Source: Sthenelais limicola (Eukaryota > Annelida > Polychaeta > Phyllodocida > Sigalionidae). From it: 64,000 nucleotides of DNA. The stretch is from positions 61,346,773 to 61,410,772 of the forward strand of contig OW804095.1 of NCBI GenBank assembly GCA_942159475.1, given 5' to 3'. This document shows, piece by piece, positions 57,188-64,000 of the stretch; position 1 is the first letter of the stretch; the number at the start of each line of letters is the position of its first letter. The notes beneath the pieces were generated by a model. The model did not search any database, was not told the DNA's origin, and saw only the letters and a list, made by a program, of their open reading frames with translations. Both the position numbers and the translations under genes were made by a program.

Positions 57188-60184
57188 CTGAAAAAAACAT
57201 GCAAAATAATTAGATCATAATACACCATAAAACATAAAATAGCAAATTCGCCAATATTATTTTATTCGATGATTTTTTTTTCATTTTAAACCTTTACCTA
57301 TTATTTATATTCATCGATAGATGACGCCTACCTATTTTTTTTTTAATTGATTCTATTCTACCATTTCATTGACCTGCTTGACGTCTGACGCATTCATATA
57401 AAGGAGGACGTCTTTTTACTGACCACCTCAATAAAACCTGCTACCATACACTGCCAACACCTCATTGGCCCACTATTAGACAAAATGTGAAAAGACTATC
57501 AAACATATATATACTCACATCTTATTGCTTCCAGCACTCTCGGGCGCAAATTTTTAAGGATCTTTTTGCCCCCCTTGCCATGTATGCTATAAAACTCCCA
57601 AACACCATTGCCTGCCAATCGTCTCAAGCAGTTTGATATTGTTGCCCCTGGTTTTACACCTGCACCTGCTCGAAGGTGTTTCATCTATAAACAAAACATA
57701 TCAATCACTTTAATTTGGGATATTCTTATATAGGCCTGCCCACACCTCATATTGACGTGTAGGGTTACCCACGCTCATTAATTCATATTCTTCCTTCTTC
57801 TCTTCATATTCATATACAATAGCTCTTTATGTCTACATAACAATATTTTTGTTCACGAAAAATGATCATACATAATTGCTATGTTGTTGTTATAATTGTT
57901 ATAATGATTGACGTCATTACATCTTAAATATGCTTCTATATATAAATTGTTTCCATATGAATAATGCTCAAACATACCATGGCCTTTCGGAAATTGGCGT
58001 TTGCCAAGTTATTTTCCAATGCCTGCATTTCTAATTCGGTCTCTGCCGGTTTCAATATGAGCGTCTCTTGGTCTCAAGCAATTTGAGCACCTTGTTGTGA
58101 TATTCTTCCAATAACGGTTTGATGCGTTCCTCACAGCGGCAATCTTATATAATATAGATAAACTTAACATATGGACACATGTGTTAATATATATTTCATA
58201 AAGTCACTTACACAAACTCCATTACCACTCTCTAACTTATTAAATCATTCTTATTCTAAATTTTATTTATATTTATAATACTATATATCAATATTAAACA
58301 ATCTTTTTTAATTGACACTACGCCTAACTTTTATCTGCAAAATTCAACTAGAGTACATCTTATTCATTTTTTTTTATCCATCATCTTTTCAAATATGATC
58401 CCATTTGCAAATTCTCACCTATTGGGTGTTGGAACATGCTTTCGGATGGAGAACGCTGTGACAAACTCAAAGGCGAAGAGGCGAAGGATGGTGTCGTCGT
58501 CCTACTACTCGAAGGAACAGGAGAGAATGGACTATAGCTAGAGTTGGCGGGCGATTGACTCTCTACTCTTGAACCGCTTTGATGCTGACTGTAGTTCATG
58601 GAAGTAGATTGTTGCCCGCCCGGAAGCTGACTGTAGTTCATGGAAGTAGATTGTTGCCCGCCCGGACTGTAGTTCATGGAAGTAGATTGTTGCCCGCCCG
58701 GACTGTAGTTCGTGGAAGTAGATTGTTGCCCGCCCGGAAGCTGAATGTAGTTCATGGAAGTAGATTGTTGCCCGCCCGGAAGCTGACTGTAGTTCATGGA
58801 AGTAGATTCTTGCCCGCCCGGACTGTAGTTCATGGAAGTAGATTCTTGCCCGCCCGGACTGTAGTTCGTGGAAGTAGATTCTTGCCCGCCCGGAAGCTGA
58901 CTGTAGTTCATGGAAGTAAATTGTTGCACGCCCGGACTGTAAAAGTTTTGTCGAAGGTGAGTGTAGCCGGAAGTAGCCTCATAATTCGCTCTGCTGCTTG
59001 ACGCAGCCAAGTTTGTGGCACTGTACATAACTCCATTATAAGACATTGGGGGTGCGTCTCTATTTACGACTCCAACATTGGATGCTTGAAATTGCGCTTC
59101 TACCGATGGTGGCGACTGTACCGATGGTGGTGAGTGTATTGTGTTCTCGTCCAAATGTGCCTCCGATTGTCTATTTCTATTAATAGTGTTTGTATTGGGC
59201 ATTTTGATTTTCTCCTTAATATTATTTCTATCCTTGTCATGCTCCTCGTCGCCCTCACTCTCCTCATCCGCGTTATCCCCTGCCACTTTTTCTGCCGTTT
59301 GATCATCTGTAATGTATTTTAATCAGATTAGACAAGTATACACCTAAATAAAATGATTACACTCACTTAACTGGCGTTGTGCGAACCTAAATACAATTAT
59401 TAGACTATGGATACAATTATTCGACTCAATTAAACGAAACTATTCATCATGTGCAATATTATCCATTCCATTGTCAACAATTAAGGCCCCTAACAATGAC
59501 AAACAATCACGTCCTGATCACAATAATCAATTGGCAAATAATTATCATCTATGTATACCACTCACCTTCGCCAAACCGCAGCTTTTTCGATGGGTTCCTC
59601 CTTCTCTGTCCTTTTCCTAGAGGTTCTGCCGCTACGTTTTCCACGCTGGACTCGTACTGAGCATCATTTTCCATTCTTCGGGCTTCAAGTACAGTTGGCG
59701 CAGTCCCATAAGTTTTCAGCACCTTGCACCTCTCCCAAGTCTTGATGTCCTCTTGCTGCAGCGCGGTCAGTGCAGCAGCAACTTTGGTACCACCAGGCCA
59801 CCAGCAAAATTTCCTCTGTTGACATAGTAAAAAAGTTGCAATGTCAATATATACACTTTATTTTCTTACAAATGGAACATTAACATAATATTAATGTATC
59901 ATGTATTAACACATTTGATCACTTTATCTATTGATCTTTTATCTAATATATGCTACTAATAGGGAAAAGGAAGCACACAAGACCTTTTAATAAATGACCT
60001 TCATAATATTCACAATAATTATAATTATAATCGTTCATAATTAGCCTGTTTTTAACATAAAAATATAAATATAACATACGTCAGGTGACATCCACTTTAT
60101 GGCGACAGTAGCCAATCCATCACGAAACTCCACTGCTGCATATATGTCCCCTTCAGCGAATAAGACTTTCTCTTGGCGTGACAT
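56964..60184 (-). CDS. DUF4806-type protein gene, six exons, one apparent frameshift
   Basis: Exons: 60080-60184, 59566-59815, 58419-59306, 57978-58143, 57519-57684 and 56964-57187. Splice phases agree throughout and each donor is GTATGT, GTGAGT or similar. Exon 1 starts with ATG right after an AG acceptor. Exon 2 has the FCWWPGG and LEARRMENDAQYESS pattern seen at the start of DUF4806 proteins. Exon 3 is disordered with a TSMNY repeat. Exons 4-5 encode the Leu-rich helix and the NCLRRLAGNGVWEFY domain core. The last exon is Lys- and acid-rich. A single base appears to be missing near 58067, so the frame stops in exon 4 unless this is a sequencing error. Lying directly downstream of the intact transposase on the same strand, it is probably the second gene of that transposon. 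Its biochemical function is not known to me. Confidence 0.75.
57519..57684 (-). CDS. DUF4806-type gene exon 5: domain core
   Basis: Encodes GATISNCLRRLAGNGVWEFY and KGGKKILKNLRPRVLEAI, the strongest resemblance to the DUF4806 core. Acceptor TTATAG, donor GTGAGT, ending in phase 1. Confidence 0.85.
57978..58143 (-). pseudogene. DUF4806-type gene exon 4, frameshifted
   Basis: It begins DCRCEERIKPLLEEYHNKV, a predicted Leu-rich helix. After LLETK the frame changes by one base near 58067. The text before and after reads sensibly in two different frames, and the downstream frame joins in phase to exon 5. The acceptor (ATAAG) is weak. Confidence 0.65.
58419..59306 (-). CDS. DUF4806-type gene exon 3 with TSMNY repeats
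   Basis: About 295 codons. An acidic start (DEESEGDEEHDKD) is followed by Ser-rich disorder. About eight units of 12 or 14 residues built on PGGQ(Q/E)STS(M/T)NYS follow, then a Ser/Pro-rich end. The repeat occupies about 58575-58925. The opposite strand has an unbroken frame across the repeat, which is a by-product of the 36/42-nt periodicity. Confidence 0.85.
58575..58925 (-). repeat. Coding tandem repeat, units of 36 and 42 bp
   Basis: Eight or so units translate as YSPGGQ(Q/E)STSMN (36 bp) or YSQLPGGQQSTSMN (42 bp). The first half on the - strand has E and the second half Q, suggesting block expansions from two ancestors. Confidence 0.93.
59566..59815 (-). CDS. DUF4806-type gene exon 2
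   Basis: Eighty-three codons plus one base. FCWWPGGTK, TWERCKVLKTYGTA and EARRMENDAQYESSVE are the recognisable parts; the end is basic (GQRRRNPSKKLR). Acceptor CAACAG, donor GTGAGT. Confidence 0.8.
60080..60184 (-). CDS. DUF4806-type gene exon 1
   Basis: Thirty-five codons, MSRQEKVLFAEGD to KWMSPD. The ATG lies directly after TTTTCAG, so an upstream non-coding exon is likely. Donor GTATGT. The VEF...V.IKWMS pattern fits the N-terminal segment of DUF4806-associated proteins. Confidence 0.75.
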
Positions 60185-60226
60185 CTGAAAAATGACTATA
60201 TTATAGTACCATTCAAAATTACAATA

Positions 60227-60440
60227 AAACACATATCAATTATAAATAATAGAAACGTTTAACATAATATAATGGCCTGGCACCCTTGCAAACATATCAA
60301 AGTCAAAACTCACGCCTGAACGAACACTTACAACACATATCAATTATAAATAACTGATAGAAACATTTAAAATAATATAATGCCCTGCCACCCTTGCAAA
60401 CATATACAACTAAAATCTCACACATGAAAGAACACTTACA
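60227..60440. repeat. Tandem duplication, period about 105 bp
   Basis: Two units beginning AACACATATCAATTATAAAT at about 60228 and 60332, each containing CACCCTTGCAAACATAT. It lies between the transposase and DUF4806-type genes, so it may mark shared regulatory or intron sequence. Confidence 0.85.
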
Positions 60441-60575
60441 TCATTTTCTCCTCATTTAGATACGTCATGGACCACTTTCATGAATATGCACTTGGACCGG
60501 TCATTTTCATCACTAAGTAGTATTGCCTGATGCTTAATTTTTGTGCGGTCTACTACTTTCATCTGCACTTCCCTT

Positions 60576-62441
60576 TCATTGCAGGTAACAATTAATGCCT
60601 ACTTCAATAGAGTCACATGGTTTAACAAAGAGATTGTCATAACGTACTTTCCTATAAACACGACAGCACACTTTGTTCTCATTTTCCATATTCACAGCTT
60701 CCGCAAATGACCCATCATCTAGAGCATATATGTTGTTGGGCCGTGAAAATTGCAACTCAACATTATGTACCCACCGAGGTATAGGCAGTGTTGCTTGTTC
60801 GCGTCCGCGCCGTACGATTTGTGCCAGGACATTATGACCAGAACAGACACCCTGCTTGATCTGATACAAGTATGACTCAAACATGAATCCAGAGCATTCA
60901 TCTAAATTGCCATGGAGGCTGGCCTCCCGTGTAATATGGAGGAGAGAATGAACATTGTAGACCATGAATTTATCCGTGTACAACTCCTCAGCCTTGGACA
61001 CAAAATACCTCAGTAGATTGTGTACATATGTGTACTGCTCTCTTGACTTTCTTTCCCCTACAAGGAAGAGAATAGCCGCATTTAGGCAGACAAAATGTTC
61101 ATACAGCTCGGTGCGTACTATGTCGAGAAGGACTAATTTGCCTGTATAAAGCAAGAATTGCCGGAGTTCCGTGGCCTTCCAACGGTCAAATTCTTTAAGG
61201 GGCCGCGGCTTGCGTGCAAAACAGTCTGGTATGCATTTTCTCAGTGAAATGAGACGCTCGCTCACGCGTTCTTTTTGGCCATTGCTCATCTTTACATTGC
61301 GTGGGCCATGCAACCAGACAACCATTAAGCGCTTCATGACACCAAGTATAACTTGGTGCATGTAGTCAATAGGGAAGCAGTCAATCATATTGATTTTCAA
61401 ATCTGTGAACGGCGTATTCTTTAAGTGGTATGGCTCATTTCGCTTATTTCTGAAGCTCTCATCTGTTCGCAAAACTAAATTGTCAATTTGACAGAAAGTG
61501 AATTTATCATTCCACCTGCCCTTCATTTCGCACTTGTCACAGCCAAAATACCCTGAAACCAACTTCACTCCCTTGACCATTGTCCGGGCTGGACCATCAC
61601 AAACAATACATTTTATTTTTACAGGCAGATGCAAATTGTCTGATATGTCTATGCCATTTTCCATGATTTCGTTCAGGTCACTGACAGTGTCTTTTAGGAA
61701 ATCCAAATCACGTGGCTTCGACCCTCCATAAGCAAAAGCCACCGGAAAAACAGTGTTTGGTTTCATATTGACAATAGCTACAAGTATTGGCCAAATAGAA
61801 TCATTTGTGCTTTTAAACAATGGCAAACCATCAATGTTCAGTGATATTTCAATCTCATCTACCTGTGCCCTGTCAATTTCGCAATACCGTAGGAAATGGC
61901 GAGTGATTTGTTTCTGGACGGATATATATGTATATGATACGCCTGACAGTCCCTTTATTTCATAGTCTGTTGGTGTTTTCAGTAGGGTACATGTAGTCAA
62001 TGGCAGTTCTGTGATACCTTTCGAGCGCCACATTTTCAACATGGCGTCTGCAGCATTATGCTTCACATTGTATCCTATTACCCACTTTCGAAATTGATCC
62101 TCTAGTGACTCAACTTCCTCCTTCTCTTCATCATCTGACACGTCAAACTCAAAATTGTCTATGTCCAGCCAAATATTTCTAATTTCTTCGTCAGTCTCAT
62201 TCTCAGGGTCATTTTCATCGTCATTCTCAAGCTCATTTTCACACTCATCTTCACTCAACGTATCATCAAATGTCTTTTCAGACGATGACGACTGTTCAGT
62301 AGATGTGGTCAAGTCATTATTGCATAAATTCTCCAGAGAATAACGGGGCCGACACATACTTTCACTCTTCTTTGTACTTTTGTACTTCTCCTTAGCCCAC
62401 ACTGCCTTTGAACGCCTACGCTTAAGAGCCGCAGCATCCAT
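60576..62441 (-). CDS. CACTA/EnSpm-like transposase, intact frame
   Basis: An uninterrupted single frame of 621 codons. The ATG at 62439-62441 is taken as the start (the codon before it is GTG). Residues 1-120 are basic and then strongly acidic and disordered. About 120-300 form the catalytic part, with NIDGLPLFKS (Asp near residue 204) and CIVCDGPART (Asp near 282) as likely DDE acidic residues, followed by the GYFGCDKCEMKG Cys pair. DCFPIDYMHQVILGVMKRL (near 354-372) and DRWKATELRQFLLYTG are signatures of animal CACTA-like transposases. It would catalyse excision and insertion of the element. The third catalytic acid was not assigned. A frame this long without stops suggests recent activity. 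Confidence 0.9.
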   Translation of the reverse strand: MDAAALKRRRSKAVWAKEKYKSTKKSESMCRPRYSLENLCNNDLTTSTEQSSSSEKTFDDTLSEDECENELENDDENDPENETDEEIRNIWLDIDNFEFDVSDDEEKEEVESLEDQFRKWVIGYNVKHNAADAMLKMWRSKGITELPLTTCTLLKTPTDYEIKGLSGVSYTYISVQKQITRHFLRYCEIDRAQVDEIEISLNIDGLPLFKSTNDSIWPILVAIVNMKPNTVFPVAFAYGGSKPRDLDFLKDTVSDLNEIMENGIDISDNLHLPVKIKCIVCDGPARTMVKGVKLVSGYFGCDKCEMKGRWNDKFTFCQIDNLVLRTDESFRNKRNEPYHLKNTPFTDLKINMIDCFPIDYMHQVILGVMKRLMVVWLHGPRNVKMSNGQKERVSERLISLRKCIPDCFARKPRPLKEFDRWKATELRQFLLYTGKLVLLDIVRTELYEHFVCLNAAILFLVGERKSREQYTYVHNLLRYFVSKAEELYTDKFMVYNVHSLLHITREASLHGNLDECSGFMFESYLYQIKQGVCSGHNVLAQIVRRGREQATLPIPRWVHNVELQFSRPNNIYALDDGSFAEAVNMENENKVCCRVYRKVRYDNLFVKPCDSIEVGINCYLQ

Positions 62442-62444
62442 CAC

Positions 62445-64000
62445 TAACCGACCCTACGACATATAAAATATCAACTACTTGTAACTATATGTCAAAATAT
62501 ATATCCTTTCCCCGGACAATTTACTCTGTCCTTGTGCGGGATGCGGAGCAGATTGCTCATTCATTGCATATGTAATCTATCTTATACTGACTAGAATTGG
62601 TGCAATGTTGAACTATATATCTTCTTAAATTTGCCTAGGAGCATCATAGATATAATGTAACATCTTAATTCTTAATTGTGACTTTTTTGGTGTATGTACA
62701 CTATGGAGGAGAGAGCTATAGCGTCTGACAGACGAACCTCATGCTATGTGGCTTATACGCTTATTTATCCTTAATTATCCTATCGCATATCCCATTAATG
62801 AAATCGCAGATACAATTGAACCAACTCATTTAAGTCTAATGTCAAGGCGAAAATGGGTCGCCCCGATGAATGCACAATATATTCTGTGCTTATGTCAGCA
62901 CCATGCATACTCCCGACTCCCGCATGTCCATACATTTGCTGTCATGTGTCCGAATTTGCTGTCATGTGACCTGACTACACAAAGCAATTACCCGTCAATC
63001 ACCCAGATAATTGACCACCAAAATGTCATTCAAAATCACTTAAAATTGAGAATATTGACCTCATTTATCAACAGAAAAATGGATAATTTGTCTTCTTGCA
63101 AAACTATATGAATATCAAACGTAGGAACAAGGGTGCATGTGCATTCTATTTTTCCGCTGCAATGTCGTCAACATTGTACAGGAGCAGCACCCAGTTGTGA
63201 CTCGCTCTTTAGATATATATATATATATGTTATTTATATATGTCAAGTTGATCGAAAATTAGTCATCTTCAGAAATTTGTTCAGTCCTATTTTGTTGAAC
63301 GTCCTAGCGAAAATAAAAGTTTGGGCAAGTGTCATATTAGTGCCTTCCAGATTAACATACATGTTGAAGCTATATAGCTACGATTGATTGTCACGCCCAG
63401 TCGGTAGAATAAGTTAACTACACGTCTACACCAACTTAGCGGTGAAGGCTCAGCGGCTTGCCCATCTAAGTTGAAGTTAACGTTCTACTCTATCATAAGG
63501 ATGGGCTGACGCAATAGCCTCTTTTGCAACTAATTAAGTTAACCTATATACGCATCGAGCGCCCCTGCCACTCACTAATTTTAGTGACCTAGTTTCAAAG
63601 GACACTCTTAAGTATATGCCCTAATTTGTGCTTCAACCATTTCAGTTATAGGCTCGATGAGTATTAATTTAACATATTTAGCCAAGTCATACATGGGACT
63701 CCAGTCGGACATTTCCTGCGCTATATATATGTGGCATTTGTTTTGCTCAACGTAGCATACTCTCATATGAACTTCAACGTACACACAACTATATGTAATG
63801 GCGATGGATGCCAGTGTATTGAGGGTTTAGAATATTATCTAATTTGTTTGAGAGACAATTATAGGAAACAAATTTGCCAATTAGATGAATACCAAGTATT
63901 ACCATGTTTCTAAAGACCATGGCTAGCTAGGCCATTATAGTTGCAGCACATACATCGCCGCTCTCTGACGTATGTAAGATAAGAAATTACAGCGGGCATG
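62445..64000. other. Upstream flank of the transposase, no recognised feature
   Basis: This should hold the transposase promoter and, if the element ends in the window, its 5' terminus. I found no ACGTT-rich array matching the one at 52.45 kb and no convincing inverted terminal repeat. The element may end beyond 64000 or be truncated. Confidence 0.4.

Noticed and set aside
58579..59001. 140-codon + strand repeat protein (VVHGSRLLPAR units)
   Set aside because: It is the reverse strand of the coding repeat in the DUF4806-type gene, open only because the unit lengths are multiples of three.

Overview
This window is animal nuclear DNA, most likely from an invertebrate. It is AT-rich, has short coding exons with GT-AG introns of hundreds to thousands of bases, and carries microsatellites, tRNA-derived repeats and cut-and-paste transposons. 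The host genes read clearly as bilaterian-type orthologues. The transposon type (CACTA-like transposase plus a DUF4806 protein) is one I associate with invertebrates such as echinoderms, hemichordates, molluscs and cnidarians. The sequence alone does not identify the species.

Layout. Positions 1-1165 are an imperfect foldback (inverted-repeat) element. From about 1.2 to 10.1 kb I see no coding sequence, only simple repeats; this is either intron 1 or upstream DNA of the next gene. From 10125 to 34919 on the + strand lie 16 constitutive exons, plus one optional 30-nt exon, of a Numb-associated kinase (AAK1/BMP2K family). The first coding exon was not found. The last exon is 2.2 kb and rich in DPF-type endocytic motifs. 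From 34.9 to 45.5 kb is an intergenic region between two convergent genes. Its 38.1-42.8 kb part is a repeat-built block with GA tracts, CRE palindromes, a tRNA-like repeat and an inverted pair near its ends. From 45562 to 48698 on the - strand are six exons of a seven-helix PAQR3-like gene. A possible first exon lies in a CpG-rich stretch at 51.9-52.1 kb, and a 200-N assembly gap (50524-50723) falls inside its presumed first intron.

From about 52.4 kb to at least 62.4 kb the window is transposon territory. It contains a degenerate ACGTT array (52.45-53.01 kb), an 80-bp minisatellite, a broken and rearranged transposase copy (53.56-56.2 kb), a six-exon DUF4806-type gene (56964-60184, with one apparent frameshift) and an intact 621-codon CACTA-like transposase frame (60576-62441). 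All of these coding parts are on the - strand. The last 1.5 kb shows nothing I can name.

The two host genes fit known biology. The kinase phosphorylates AP-2 and acts in clathrin-mediated endocytosis, and PAQR3 is a Golgi membrane protein. They are neighbours in the same convergent arrangement that I recall for human BMP2K and PAQR3 on 4q21, so this looks like ancient conserved linkage. The transposase and DUF4806 gene probably form one two-gene element.
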